Part shown: positions 43,203-51,920 of the stretch, piece after piece
How positions within the stretch are numbered: the first letter of the stretch is position 1
How the letters are laid out: every line of letters starts with the position of its first letter
Source of the DNA: Planctomyces sp. SH-PL62
GTDB taxonomy: Bacteria > Planctomycetota > Planctomycetia > Isosphaerales > Isosphaeraceae
Length of the DNA stretch: 64,000 nucleotides
NCBI RefSeq assembly: GCF_001610895.1
Contig: NZ_CP011273.1
Location: 1,984,001-2,048,000, forward strand
Reading direction: 5' to 3'
Translations under genes and position numbers: made by a program
Notes under the pieces: model-generated
What the model saw: only the letters and a program-made list of their open reading frames with translations
What the model was told of the DNA's origin: nothing
The model's database searches: none

Positions 43203-46200
43203 TCAATCGACGAACAGGAACTCGCTGGTGTTCAGGAGCATCCGACAGAAGTTCGCCGTCCCCCGGTGGGAGGCGTACTCGGCCCACTCGCGGACCTCGT
43301 CCGGGTCGGGCTCGCGGCCCAACGCCAGCGTGAACGCGGCGCGGACGCGGCTCTCGGGGTCGTCCGCGAGACTCTCCAGCCGATGGGCGAAATGCTCGGA
43401 CTGGCGGATCACGAACGGGTCGTTGAGCATCGCCAGCGCCTGGAGCGGCGTGACCGAGGCGTTGCGCGTGGGAGTCAACTGCGAGGCGTCGGCGGCGTCG
43501 AACACGTCCATGAACGGGTCGGGAAGCGTGCGGAACAGGAAGCGATAGACGCCCCGCCTCCCCGAGCCGGGGGCGTCCCAATCATACGCCGTGTAGTCGA
43601 CCGTGGGGGTGACGTGGACGGCCGCTCCCAGCTCGAAATGACGGATCGACGGCCCCCCCATCGTCCGGTCGAGCTTTCCCGAGACGGCCAGGACCGCGTC
43701 GCGAACCGCCTCGGCGTCGAGCCGGGATCGGTTCATGCGCCAGAGCAGCCGATTGTCGGCGTCGACGGCCGAATGGGCCGGGTCGGACCCGGACGCCTGC
43801 CGATACGTCGCCGAGGTGACGATCAGGCGATCGAGCCGCTTGAGCGAGCCGCCGTCCTCGCGGAACGTCCAGGCCAGCCAGTCGAGCAGCTCGGGGTGGC
43901 TCGGCGCGGCGCCCATGCGGCCGAAGTCGCTGGGGGTGTCGACCAGCCCCCGGCCGAAGTGCGCCTGCCAGGCCCGATTGACGATCGACCGCCAGGTCAA
44001 CGGGTTGCCGGGATCGGACAGCCAGCGGGCCAGCTCGGCGCGGCGGTCGGCCTCGCCCGGCCGGTCGAACCGCGCTTCGAGCCCCGCCACGCACCCGAGC
44101 GCCCCGGGGACGGCCGGCTCGCCAGGCTGGCGGATGTCGCCTCGCTTCAGGACGAAGACCGGGCGGGGGGAGGGGACCGGCTTGTGGCTGCCGTCGGGGA
44201 CGAAGTCGCCCGCCGCGGCGTAGACCAGGCGGGCCGGGGGAAGCGCGGCGATCTGACGGTCCAGGGTCTCGGCCAGGTACGCCTCTCCAAGCTCCCGCCG
44301 CTGCTCGGGCGTCCGGCGATCCGGGGGCGTCGCCAGCGAGGCGGCGAGCGAGCCGGGGAGCGAGCCCACCCGGACAGGGCGGGGGGCGGCGACGACGGAA
44401 AGCCGGAAGCGGCCGATCGGATGCCCGGCCGGGAAGGTCTGCCGGAGGACGAACCGAAGCGTCGTCTCGCCCCCTGCGCGGCCGACCTCGTCGCGGAACT
44501 CGAAAACTCCCTCGTGCGGCTTGCCGACCTCGGGATGAATCCCCCAGGCGGTCTTCGGGTCGCCGTCGATCGCGGCGGCGATCCCCCAACCGGCCTGGTC
44601 GAAGTCCGACGTCGCCGTCGCGATCGGCGCAGGCCGCCAGCCGTCGGGCGCGTCGGACGACGCCTCGAAGACGGCGATCTCGGTTAGGTGGAGGTTGCCG
44701 TTGGCGTTGCGGCCGGGGCCGCCGGACGGCAGCCGGTCGTCGGGCAGCAACTCCAACCGAAATGCAGTGATCCCGACCACCTCGGTCGTCGCCGTGATCG
44801 TGTACGTCTCCTCGGCGGGCGTCGGTCCCCCGGCGAGGATCGATCGGTCGGCCTGCGCCTCAAGGATCGTCCCCGCCTCGGTCTTCATGGCCGAGGGGTC
44901 GAGCGGCGTCCAGGGGATCCTCGGCCCCGACCACCGCGCCCCCCAAGCCTCGACTTCGGCCTGGATCGCGTCTCCCTGAAGGGTGTCGAGGAGTTCCGGG
45001 TCACGCTCGGCAAGGGCCTTGCGCCGGGCCGTCGACTCGCGACGCAGGCGGGCGACGGCGGGATCGGTGTCGTACGCGCGGTCGGCCCGGCCGACGCCGG
45101 CGAACACGGCCTGGAGCCCGTAGTATTCGGCCTGGCTGATCGGGTCGAACTTGTGATCGTGGCACCGGGCGCAATGGACCGTGCTGCTGACGAACGTCGA
45201 CATGACCGTGGCCACCATGTCGTCGCGGTCGAGATAGTAGCCGACCTGCCGGTCCTGGCTGTCCTCGCGGATGTCCCGCAGCGAGCTTTCGTCCCAGGGG
45301 CCGGCCGCGAGGAACCCCAGGGCCGCGACCAGCCCCGGCTCGTCGGGATACAGGGCGTCGGCCGCCACCTGCTCCCGGACGAACCGGGCGTACGGCTTGT
45401 CGCGGTTGAACGACTCGACGAGGTAGTCGCGATAAGGCCAGGCGTTGGGCCGGATGCGGTCCTGATCATGGCCGTGGGTCTCCGCAAAGTGGGCCAGGTC
45501 CATCCAGCGCCGGGCCCATCGTTCGCCGTAGTGCGGGCTGGCTAGCAGGCGGTCGACCAGCCGCTCGTAAGCGTCGGACGCCGGGTCGGCGACGAACGCC
45601 CGGACTTCTTCCGGCGTCGGCGGGAGTCCGATCAGGTCGAAGCTCAGCCTTCGGATCAAGGTCCGGCGATCGGCCTCGGGGGAGGGGCCGAGCCCTTCGC
45701 GGCGGAGGCGGTCCCGGATGAAGGCGTCGACCGGCCCGAGGCTCCCCCGCCGGGCCTCGTCGTCGAGGGTGGGCACGGCCGGCCGCTCGATCGGCCGGAG
45801 CGCCCAGCGATCGGCCGAGGATTCCTCGCGAGACGCCTCGGACGCATCCCTCGGGTCGACGGCCCCTTGCTCGATCCAGCGTCGAAGGTCGGCGATCGCC
45901 TCGTCGGGGAGTTTCCCCTTGGGGGGCATCGGCGCGACCTCGCCGTCGTCGGCGTGCTCGACAGCCTGGATCAAGAGGCTCTCGTCGGGGCGCCCGGGCG
46001 TCACGGCCGGTCCCGAGTCCCCCCCGGCGCGGGTCGCCTCGCGGTCGTCGAGCCGCAGGCCCCCCTTCGACTTCGCCGCCTGGGCCGAGTGGCAGGGGTA
46101 GCAATTCTCGATCAGGACCGGACGGACCCGGGCCTCGAAGAAGTCGCGGCCCGAATCGTCGCCGGCCCAGACCGCCGCGGCGGCCTGGAAAACCGCGAGG

Positions 46201-46247
46201 GCCAGCGCCCCGCATCGAACGGCGTCGCGGCGTCCTGGTCGTCGCAT
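43203..46247 (-). CDS. Planctomycete cytochrome C / DUF1549 / DUF1553 protein
   Basis: A 1,014-residue exported protein (signal about 10-28, ending VWAGD). An N-terminal planctomycete cytochrome-C domain carries heme motif C49-YPC-H53 with FFEARVRPVLIENC before it and GEVAPMPPKGKLPDEAI after. DUF1549 (about 165-375) contains FIRDRLRREGL, RRLSFDLIGLPPTPEEV and a second CxxCH (HCARCHDHKFDPIS). A middle insert has jellyroll character. DUF1553 (about 690-960) has LARWLSDPGNPLTWRSIVNR, GRGLVDTPSDFGRMGAAPSH and SRLDAEAVRDAVLAVSGKLD. It probably works with the DUF1501 protein next door in extracytoplasmic electron transfer or polymer breakdown; the substrate is unknown. Confidence 0.95.
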   Translation of the reverse strand: MRRPGRRDAVRCGALALAVFQAAAAVWAGDDSGRDFFEARVRPVLIENCYPCHSAQAAKSKGGLRLDDREATRAGGDSGPAVTPGRPDESLLIQAVEHADDGEVAPMPPKGKLPDEAIADLRRWIEQGAVDPRDASEASREESSADRWALRPIERPAVPTLDDEARRGSLGPVDAFIRDRLRREGLGPSPEADRRTLIRRLSFDLIGLPPTPEEVRAFVADPASDAYERLVDRLLASPHYGERWARRWMDLAHFAETHGHDQDRIRPNAWPYRDYLVESFNRDKPYARFVREQVAADALYPDEPGLVAALGFLAAGPWDESSLRDIREDSQDRQVGYYLDRDDMVATVMSTFVSSTVHCARCHDHKFDPISQAEYYGLQAVFAGVGRADRAYDTDPAVARLRRESTARRKALAERDPELLDTLQGDAIQAEVEAWGARWSGPRIPWTPLDPSAMKTEAGTILEAQADRSILAGGPTPAEETYTITATTEVVGITAFRLELLPDDRLPSGGPGRNANGNLHLTEIAVFEASSDAPDGWRPAPIATATSDFDQAGWGIAAAIDGDPKTAWGIHPEVGKPHEGVFEFRDEVGRAGGETTLRFVLRQTFPAGHPIGRFRLSVVAAPRPVRVGSLPGSLAASLATPPDRRTPEQRRELGEAYLAETLDRQIAALPPARLVYAAAGDFVPDGSHKPVPSPRPVFVLKRGDIRQPGEPAVPGALGCVAGLEARFDRPGEADRRAELARWLSDPGNPLTWRSIVNRAWQAHFGRGLVDTPSDFGRMGAAPSHPELLDWLAWTFREDGGSLKRLDRLIVTSATYRQASGSDPAHSAVDADNRLLWRMNRSRLDAEAVRDAVLAVSGKLDRTMGGPSIRHFELGAAVHVTPTVDYTAYDWDAPGSGRRGVYRFLFRTLPDPFMDVFDAADASQLTPTRNASVTPLQALAMLNDPFVIRQSEHFAHRLESLADDPESRVRAAFTLALGREPDPDEVREWAEYASHRGTANFCRMLLNTSEFLFVD

Positions 46248-46396
46248 GACACCCAGCTCCGTAAGTCCCGGCTGGTCCCCGCCTCGGCCCCATCATACGC
46301 CCCGACCCCGCCGCCGACACGCCCTTTCCGGCGCATCGGGCCGGAACCCGCCGCCATCGCCCGAGTCCCCCACCTCGGGCGGTCCGCGTCCCGAAA

Positions 46397-46426
46397 TCGA
46401 CCGAACGGGTCGATTTTTGCTACAAT
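46397..46426 (+). promoter_or_regulatory. Putative sigma-70-type promoter of the baeRF gene
   Basis: TACAAT at 46421-46426 is preceded by TG one base earlier (an extended -10). TCGACC at 46397-46402 is a partial -35 with an 18-bp spacer. It lies about 115 bp before the gene start, in the only AT-rich patch of the intergenic region. Confidence 0.45.
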
Positions 46427-46545
46427 CGAGAAAATGGATCGAATATCGTCGGTGCCGGGCTTGTGCATCGCCGGGATCGGTCGCGAATCGTGGAGCTTGA
46501 CCATGTGATCGAACTGAAGCGCAGTTGCAGAGGGGATTGATCGTC

Positions 46546-47697
46546 ATGGATTCACTCGACAACGACTACACCGCTGGGGTCTTCCTCGACACCCAGGAAG
46601 CGCCCTGCCTCTCGCTCTATCAGCCGACCCACCGAAGCCATCCAGACAACCAGCAGGACCCGATCCGGTTCCGGAATCTCCTCAGGTCGCTGGAGGATTC
46701 GCTCAAGCGGGAGCCCGCGGCGAAAGACGTCCAGGCGCTCCTGAACCCGTTCCGGAAGCTTGCCGAAGACGCCGACTTCTGGAATCGCACCAACGAGGGG
46801 CTCGTCGCGCTGGGGGCGCCCGGCCTGTTCCGGGTCTACCGGCTCCAGCGGCCGGTCCGGGAGCTGGCAGTCGTAGCCGAGAGCTTCCACATCAAGCCGC
46901 TGCTCCGCATCCTCCAGTCGGCGGACCGCTACCACGTCCTGGGGCTGAGTCGGCAGGGGGTCCAGCTTTTCGAGGGGAACCGCGACGCCCTCGACCCCGT
47001 CCAACTTTCGCCGGACGCCGAGCGGGGGATCTCCGAGGCGGTGAGTACGGACAAGAAGGAGCCGCACGTCCAGGTCTGGACCTTCGGCGCGGGCCCCGGC
47101 CCGGCCGGGGTGCGCCACGGCCACGCCTCGGCGGCCGACGTGGCGGACCAGGACGCGGAACGGATCTTCCGGGCCGTCGACCGCGCGATCCTGGAGAACG
47201 AGACGCGACCGTCCGGCCTCCCCTTGCTGCTCGTCGCCCTGCCGGAGAACCAGGCGCTGTTCCGGCGGATCAGCCGCAACCCCCTCCTGATCGACCAGGG
47301 GATCGAGATCAATTCCGACGCGCTCTCGATCGAGGAACTCCGCGATCGCGCATGGAAGGCCGTCGAGCCCTATTACCTCGCCCGCCTCGCCCGGTTGGTC
47401 GACCTCTTCGGGCTGGCTCAATCGAGGGACCTCGGCGGCGCCGATCTGGCGCAGGTCATGCGAGCCGCGGTGGCCGGACGGGTCGCGACGTTGCTCATCG
47501 AGGCGGATCGCAAGGTCCCCGGCCGGGTCGATCCCGCGACGGGGGCCATCGAGTTCCACGATCTGGCGGACCCGACCGTCGACGACCTGCTCGACGACCT
47601 CGGCGAGTTGGTCCTGAAATACGGCGGCCAGGTCCTCGTCGTCCCATCCGATCGGATGCCGACCCGATCGGGCCTCGCCGCGATCTATCGGGCCTGA
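46546..47697 (+). CDS. baeRF-type (bacterial archaeo-eukaryotic release-factor-like) protein
   Basis: A 383-residue cytoplasmic protein. The arrangement CLSLYQPTHRSHPDNQQDP, then LRILQSADRYHVLGLSRQGV with LFEGNRDALDPV, and the C-terminal GGQVLVVPSDRMP segment match the baeRF families, bacterial relatives of eRF1/Pelota suggested by others to act on stalled ribosomes or in conflict systems. The central release-factor-like catalytic loop is not obvious. The ATG at 46546 follows GAGGGG by ten bases. It appears monocistronic, with its own promoter candidate and a hairpin 90 bp after the stop. I am fairly sure of the family, less of the function. Confidence 0.75.
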   Translation: MDSLDNDYTAGVFLDTQEAPCLSLYQPTHRSHPDNQQDPIRFRNLLRSLEDSLKREPAAKDVQALLNPFRKLAEDADFWNRTNEGLVALGAPGLFRVYRLQRPVRELAVVAESFHIKPLLRILQSADRYHVLGLSRQGVQLFEGNRDALDPVQLSPDAERGISEAVSTDKKEPHVQVWTFGAGPGPAGVRHGHASAADVADQDAERIFRAVDRAILENETRPSGLPLLLVALPENQALFRRISRNPLLIDQGIEINSDALSIEELRDRAWKAVEPYYLARLARLVDLFGLAQSRDLGGADLAQVMRAAVAGRVATLLIEADRKVPGRVDPATGAIEFHDLADPTVDDLLDDLGELVLKYGGQVLVVPSDRMPTRSGLAAIYRA

Positions 47698-47786
47698 TCC
47701 GAAAGGGGGCCGCCCCGAGAGGGGCTGGGTGCTCGCGGCCGAGGCCCGGCCCCCCGGCGCCGGCGTCGAAGAAATCGCCGAGTCTC

Positions 47787-47807
47787 CGGGAGCCCGAACG
47801 GCTCCCG
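47787..47807 (+). terminator. Hairpin downstream of the baeRF gene
   Basis: CGGGAGCC (47787-47794) pairs perfectly with GGCTCCCG (47800-47807) around CGAAC, followed by ACTTTCC. It lies 90 bp past the stop and about 190 bp before cysK. Confidence 0.5.
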
Positions 47808-47993
47808 ACTTTCCGACGTCGACGCAAGTCCCCCCGACGAAACGGCGTCAAAGCCTGACGCTTGAAACGCCAGGGCGCCTTGGCGATACTGGTCCGATCG
47901 GAAATTCGGGCGAGGTCTTGTGAATCGAGCGGCGAGTCGCAGCCGATCTTCAGTAGGACGCGGAATGGCGAGGGAAGGTCGGGGGGGAAGGTT

Positions 47994-48968
47994 ATGAGAG
48001 TCGAGGAGCAGGTTCGGGCGCACGGTCGGATTTACGACGACATCACGCAGACCATCGGGGGCACGCCGCTGGTGCGTCTGCGTCGGATCACCGACGGCGC
48101 GCAGGCGACGGTCGCCGCGAAGCTGGAGAGCTTCAACCCGCTGTGGTCGGTCAAGGACCGAATCGGCGTGGCGATGATCGACGCGGCCGAGGCCGCGGGG
48201 AAGATCACCCCGAGCACGGTGATCGTCGAGCCGACCAGCGGCAACACCGGCATCGCGCTGGCCTTCACCTGCGCGGCCCGGGGCTATCGCCTGATCGTCA
48301 CGATGCCCGAGAGCATGAGCCTGGAACGGCGGCGGCTGATCAAGGCGTTCGGGGCAGAGATCGTGCTCACCCCGGCCTCGGAAGGGATGCCGGGAGCCGT
48401 GCGCAAGGCTGAGGAACTGCTCAAGACCTTCCCCGACGCCTTCATGCCTCAGCAGTTCAAGAACCCGGCGAACCCGGAGATCCACCGCGCGACGACCGCC
48501 CAGGAGATCTGGCGGGACACCGAAGGCGCGGTCGACGTCTTCGTCGCGGGGGTGGGGACCGGCGGCACGATCACGGGAGTCGGCCACGCGCTCAAGAAGT
48601 TGAAGCCGTCGGTCAAGATCGTGGGGGTCGAGCCGGCCAATTCGGCCGTCATCAGCCAGCACCGCCACCATGATCCGCTGCGGCCCGGCCAGCACAAGAT
48701 CCAGGGCCTCGGCGCGGGGTTCATCCCCGACGTGCTCGACGTCGAGGTGCTCGACGAGGTGCTGACGGTGCGCGACGAGGACGCGTTCGAGACCACCCGC
48801 CGGCTCGCCCGCGAGGAAGGGATGCTCTGCGGCATCTCCTGCGGCGCGGCGGCGTCCGCGGCGGTCGCGCTGGCGAAGCGGCCGGAGTACGCGGGCAAGC
48901 TGATCGTGGTTCTGCTCCCGGACCTCGGCGAACGCTACCTCTCGACGCCCCTGTTCCCCGAGGCCTGA
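47994..48968 (+). CDS. cysK: Cysteine synthase (O-acetylserine sulfhydrylase)
   Basis: A 324-residue PLP enzyme making cysteine from O-acetylserine and sulfide in the cytoplasm. The PLP lysine is K54 in NPLWSVKDR. The substrate loop TSGNTG is at 81-86, the phosphate-binding [10 protein letters not shown] at 187-196, and GISCGAA near the C-terminus. Length is typical. ATG 47994 follows GGGGAAGG. It is four bases upstream of a JAMM-type protease gene, with which it probably forms an operon. In some actinobacteria a cysteine synthase and a JAMM protease work with a sulfur-carrier protein, but no carrier gene is present here. The related CysM assignment cannot be excluded by reading alone. Confidence 0.94.
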   Translation: MRVEEQVRAHGRIYDDITQTIGGTPLVRLRRITDGAQATVAAKLESFNPLWSVKDRIGVAMIDAAEAAGKITPSTVIVEPTSGNTGIALAFTCAARGYRLIVTMPESMSLERRRLIKAFGAEIVLTPASEGMPGAVRKAEELLKTFPDAFMPQQFKNPANPEIHRATTAQEIWRDTEGAVDVFVAGVGTGGTITGVGHALKKLKPSVKIVGVEPANSAVISQHRHHDPLRPGQHKIQGLGAGFIPDVLDVEVLDEVLTVRDEDAFETTRRLAREEGMLCGISCGAAASAAVALAKRPEYAGKLIVVLLPDLGERYLSTPLFPEA

Positions 48969-48972
48969 GCCC

Positions 48973-49446
48973 GTGCGCCGACCGCCGTTCGACCCCGAGG
49001 GCTTCAACGGCCCCCTGGAGATCCCCTCGGGCGTCGTCGCGGACATGATCGCGCACTGCCTGCGGGAGTCGCCCCGCGAATGCTGCGGCCTGCTGGGGGG
49101 CGTCCCCCCCCGGGTCTCGTCATTCCACCCGCTGCGCAACGCCGCGGCGACGGCCGAGACCCGGTACGACGCCGACCCCCGCGACCTCATCGACGCCGTG
49201 GTGGACCTCCGCCGCCGCGACGCCGAGATCCTGGCCATCTACCACTCCCACCCGCGCTGGGAGGCCGTCCCCAGCCGGACCGACCTGGAAGAGAACCATT
49301 ACGGGGCCGTCCCCCGAATCATCGTCTCCCTCCTGAACGCCCCCCCCGAGGTCCGCGTCTGGCGGCTCGACCGCGACGATTACCGGGAACTGCCGTGGGT
49401 CGCCGTGGATGAGCCGGCGTTGCACGACCCGCCGGGCGGCGAATAG
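48973..49446 (+). CDS. JAMM/MPN+ metalloprotease (M67 family)
   Basis: A 157-residue protein with a complete JAMM zinc motif: Glu36 in RECCGLLGG and H91-S-H93-x7-S101-x2-D104 in HSHPRWEAVPSRTD. Short bacterial enzymes of this type cleave after a C-terminal Gly-Gly of sulfur carriers or ubiquitin-like proteins. It starts with GTG four bases after cysK, so the two are almost certainly co-transcribed. That arrangement resembles mycobacterial mec-cysO-cysM, where the protease releases cysteine from a carrier; the carrier would have to be elsewhere here. The active-site residues are seen directly, the pathway role is inference. Confidence 0.92.
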   Translation: MRRPPFDPEGFNGPLEIPSGVVADMIAHCLRESPRECCGLLGGVPPRVSSFHPLRNAAATAETRYDADPRDLIDAVVDLRRRDAEILAIYHSHPRWEAVPSRTDLEENHYGAVPRIIVSLLNAPPEVRVWRLDRDDYRELPWVAVDEPALHDPPGGE

Positions 49447-49536
49447 ACTAGGTCGCGGAAAATCCGTTTCCGATCGACGCCCCCCCTTTGTCTCCCCTTT
49501 ATGGAGCGGCGCGCGACGCGCCGCGAGTTGCCTCTC

Positions 49537-49992
49537 ATGCAGAAGACCCTGATCATCTTCAAGCCGGACAGCGTACAGCGTCGGCTGGTGGGCGAGATCC
49601 TCGCCCGGTTCGAGGCCAAGGGGCTGCGGGTCGCCGCCCTCAAGCTCCTCCAGGTCGACCGCGCCCTGGGCGAGAAGCACTACGCCGAACACGCCGGCCG
49701 GCCCTTCTTCGACGGCCTGATCGGTTTCATCACCGGTGGCCCGGTCGTCGTCGGCGTGCTGGAAGGGAACGAGGCCGTCACCGTCGTCCGCACCATGCTC
49801 GGCGCGACCAACGGCACGGCCGCCGCCCCCGGCACCATCCGGGGCGACTACTCCATCAGCAAGCAGAACAACTTGATCCACGGCAGCGACAGCCCCGAGT
49901 CGGCCGCCCGCGAGATCGCCCTCTGGTTCAAGCCCGAAGAGGTCGTCGACTACGCGATCGCCGGCTCCCAGTGGGTCTTCGACGGCGCCTGA
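49537..49992 (+). CDS. ndk: Nucleoside diphosphate kinase
   Basis: A 151-residue cytoplasmic enzyme exchanging gamma-phosphates between NTPs and NDPs. The phosphorylated His is H115 in NNLIHGSDSP. TLIIFKPDSVQRRLVGEIL and MLGATNGTAAAPGTIRGDY are family signatures. A longer frame from 49501 is less likely than ATG 49537, which begins the domain exactly. The nucleotide-binding segment reads GTIRGDYSISKQ, slightly unlike the usual GTIRGDF.... It lies 90 bp after the JAMM gene and 26 bp before a small membrane protein. Confidence 0.97.
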   Translation: MQKTLIIFKPDSVQRRLVGEILARFEAKGLRVAALKLLQVDRALGEKHYAEHAGRPFFDGLIGFITGGPVVVGVLEGNEAVTVVRTMLGATNGTAAAPGTIRGDYSISKQNNLIHGSDSPESAAREIALWFKPEEVVDYAIAGSQWVFDGA

Positions 49993-50018
49993 GTCGCGCC
50001 GAGCCGAAAGGCGTCCGC

Positions 50019-50399
50019 ATGACCCAGCCCCCCCGCAAGGGCGACGTCCTGGCGAACCCGTTCCACCTGGCTTTACTGGCCGTGAGCGCGCTTTTCGTGC
50101 TCACGGCCCTGGCCTACCTGGCCTGCGGGTTCGCATTGGACCCCGCCCGTCCCGTCCCCCAGGCCGAAGGCTCACGACGGGCCGCAATCTGGCTTGACCG
50201 CAACGGTCCCCGCCTCTTGACGGCCGAACTGGCGCTCATGCTGCCGATTTCGGCCCTCATGATCCTGTTCGACCGCCGCCTCGACCAGTCCCGACGCGTC
50301 GAACGCGAGCGTCGGAAGCGGGGGGACGAGCCCTCACGCCCCGAAGCCGCCTCCCTCCCCCGAACATCACACCTTAGCGACAACCAGGAGACGACATGA
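50019..50399 (+). CDS. Small membrane protein with two transmembrane segments
   Basis: A 126-residue protein with hydrophobic segments at about 15-38 (LALLAVSALFVLTALAYLAC) and 65-85 (AELALMLPISALMILF), followed by a charged tail (RRVERERRKRGDEPSR). No family recognised. It follows ndk by 26 bp and its stop overlaps the next lipoprotein start (ATGATG at 50396), suggesting coupled translation. Confidence 0.7.
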   Translation: MTQPPRKGDVLANPFHLALLAVSALFVLTALAYLACGFALDPARPVPQAEGSRRAAIWLDRNGPRLLTAELALMLPISALMILFDRRLDQSRRVERERRKRGDEPSRPEAASLPRTSHLSDNQETT

Positions 50400-50632
50400 T
50401 GCGCACCCGTAAGCTCCTCGTCCCGGCGGCGATCGCCGCGATCAGCATCGGCGCCGTGGGATGCGGCGGCTCGCCCGAGGTCGGCGACGCCGTCGTCGTC
50501 CCCCCGGGCCAGGAGGCCCCGGCCGCCAAAGCTGAGAAGCCGGCGGAAACCCCCGCCGACGTCGTCGACCCGTCGGTCGCCCCCGGCGATCCCCCCCGGA
50601 CGGCCCCGACCGACACCCCGAAGGCCGATTGA
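50396..50632 (+). CDS. Short lipoprotein
   Basis: A 78-residue protein. The signal sequence ends in AISIGAVGCGG, a lipobox-like Cys at about residue 23. The mature part is short, Pro/Ala/Asp-rich and probably disordered. Two adjacent ATG codons (50396 and 50399) may both serve; CAGGAG lies upstream. It overlaps the preceding membrane protein stop. Function unknown. Confidence 0.68.
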   Translation: MMRTRKLLVPAAIAAISIGAVGCGGSPEVGDAVVVPPGQEAPAAKAEKPAETPADVVDPSVAPGDPPRTAPTDTPKAD

Positions 50633-50692
50633 CGCGATCGTCGGATTCGTCCGCCATTCCGGGGTGGAGGCTCAACATAAGCCGACCGCCCT

Positions 50693-50709
50693 GGTATCGT
50701 GAAGATACC
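50693..50709. promoter_or_regulatory. Short inverted repeat upstream of the cupredoxin-like gene
   Basis: GGTATC and GATACC form a 6-bp perfect inverted repeat around GTGAA, 129 bp before the gene start. It could be an operator or a weak terminator of the preceding lipoprotein gene. Evidence is limited to the symmetry. Confidence 0.25.
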
Positions 50710-50837
50710 GCGACCTCCGACCGCGACCCAAGCGTCCCCCGGTCGGGCCGAGGCGTCCCCCCGGCCCGGTCGCTCTCCCCCGATATCCCACCCGCGGATC
50801 AAAGCAGGCTTCTAACAGCGAAGATGGAGGATCCCTC

Positions 50838-51620
50838 ATGTCCCGTGGAGCGCATCTCCTCAAGACCCTGGCCCTCGCCGCCGCGACGGCGGGCCTGACC
50901 ATCGCCCCTGCCGCCGCCGACGAACCCGGCACGATCAAGGGCCGCGTGGTGTGGGCCGGCAGCACCGTCCCGACCCCGAAGGTGCTCGTCGAGAAGGGCA
51001 AGGCGACCAAGGACCTGGAGGTCTGCGGCGTCGACGGCCCGATCGTCTCGCAGGAACTCCAGATCGACCCCGAGACCAAGGGCGTCGCCGGGGCCCTGGT
51101 GTACCTCGTCAAGCCGACCGGCTCCAACCCCGCCGCCGTCGAGGCCCTCATGAAGGCCCACCCCAAGGCCGTGCTCGACCAGAAGAATTGCGAGTTCATC
51201 CCGTACATCCAGGGGATCTACAAGGATCAGCCCCTGGTCATCAAGTCGAGCGACCCGGTCAACCACAACGTCCGCTACAACGGCTTCAGCAACGCCTCGA
51301 TGAACCAGATGCTGGGCGTCGGCGGCTCGATGGAAGTCAAGCTCGAGGCCGAGCGCCGTCCCCTAATGGTCGCCTGCGACATCCACCCCTGGATGAAGGC
51401 CTACATCGCCGTCTTCGACCACCCGTACTTCGCCGTAACCGGCGAGGACGGCTCGTTCGAACTCAAGGGCGTGCCCGCCGGTGCCCAGAACCTCGTGGTC
51501 TGGCAGGAAAAGGCCGGATGGATCAACGAGGGGAAGGCCAAGGGCGCCCCGGTCACCGTCAAGGCCGGCGCCGCGACCGACGTCGGGGAGATCAAGCTCC
51601 AGCCGAATCAGGTCAAGTGA
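50838..51620 (+). CDS. Cupredoxin-like exported protein
   Basis: A 260-residue protein with a signal peptide (about 1-27, APAAADEP). The mature domain has candidate type-1 copper ligands H143 (VNHNVRYNG), C180, H183 and M186 (CDIHPWM), the spacing used by plastocyanin-like proteins. A following beta-sandwich stretch (about 200-258, VTGEDGSFELKGVPAGAQNL) resembles a carboxypeptidase-regulatory-like domain. It is probably a periplasmic electron carrier or copper sensor; a purely structural role cannot be excluded. AGGATCC lies near the start, and a strong hairpin follows the stop. Confidence 0.82.
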   Translation: MSRGAHLLKTLALAAATAGLTIAPAAADEPGTIKGRVVWAGSTVPTPKVLVEKGKATKDLEVCGVDGPIVSQELQIDPETKGVAGALVYLVKPTGSNPAAVEALMKAHPKAVLDQKNCEFIPYIQGIYKDQPLVIKSSDPVNHNVRYNGFSNASMNQMLGVGGSMEVKLEAERRPLMVACDIHPWMKAYIAVFDHPYFAVTGEDGSFELKGVPAGAQNLVVWQEKAGWINEGKAKGAPVTVKAGAATDVGEIKLQPNQVK

Positions 51621-51626
51621 CCCAGA

Positions 51627-51656
51627 CGGGGGGGCGAGCCTCGCTTCGCCCCCCCG
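51627..51656 (+). terminator. Strong intrinsic-type hairpin after the cupredoxin-like gene
   Basis: CGGGGGGGCGA (51627-51637) pairs perfectly with TCGCCCCCCCG (51646-51656) around an 8-base loop. It begins 6 bp after the stop, and the following CGTGTTTC is weakly T-rich. This is the most terminator-like structure in the window. Confidence 0.7.
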
Positions 51657-51749
51657 CGTGTTTCTCGCCTTCCGCTTCCTGCCTCCCACGCTCCCCACCT
51701 CACCTGTCCTGCGGTCCTTCCCTGGGCCTTTTCCCCGCGAGCAAGCCCG

Positions 51750-51920
51750 ATGTCACGCCGACGCGTCGGCCGGTCCCTCCAGTTGCTTGGGCTCATCCTC
51801 GTCCCCTTCGGGATCGCCTCCGAACTGAACGGCGCGGTGGGGCTTCGAGGCTCGCTGCTGATCTCGGGCACGGGCATGGTCGGCTTCTATCTGGGACGTC
51901 TGATCCAGGGTCCGTCCTGA
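51750..51920 (+). CDS. 56-residue membrane protein
   Basis: A short frame encodes a basic N-terminus (MSRRRVGRSLQ) followed by two hydrophobic segments (LLGLILVPFGIASEL and SLLISGTGMVGFYLGR) ending in LIQGPS. The Gly/Leu pattern and FYLGR ending look conserved rather than random, and the frame is bounded by a plausible start and TGA. GCAAG lies upstream but is a weak Shine-Dalgarno. It is probably a small inner-membrane protein; no function is known. Confidence 0.6.
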   Translation: MSRRRVGRSLQLLGLILVPFGIASELNGAVGLRGSLLISGTGMVGFYLGRLIQGPS

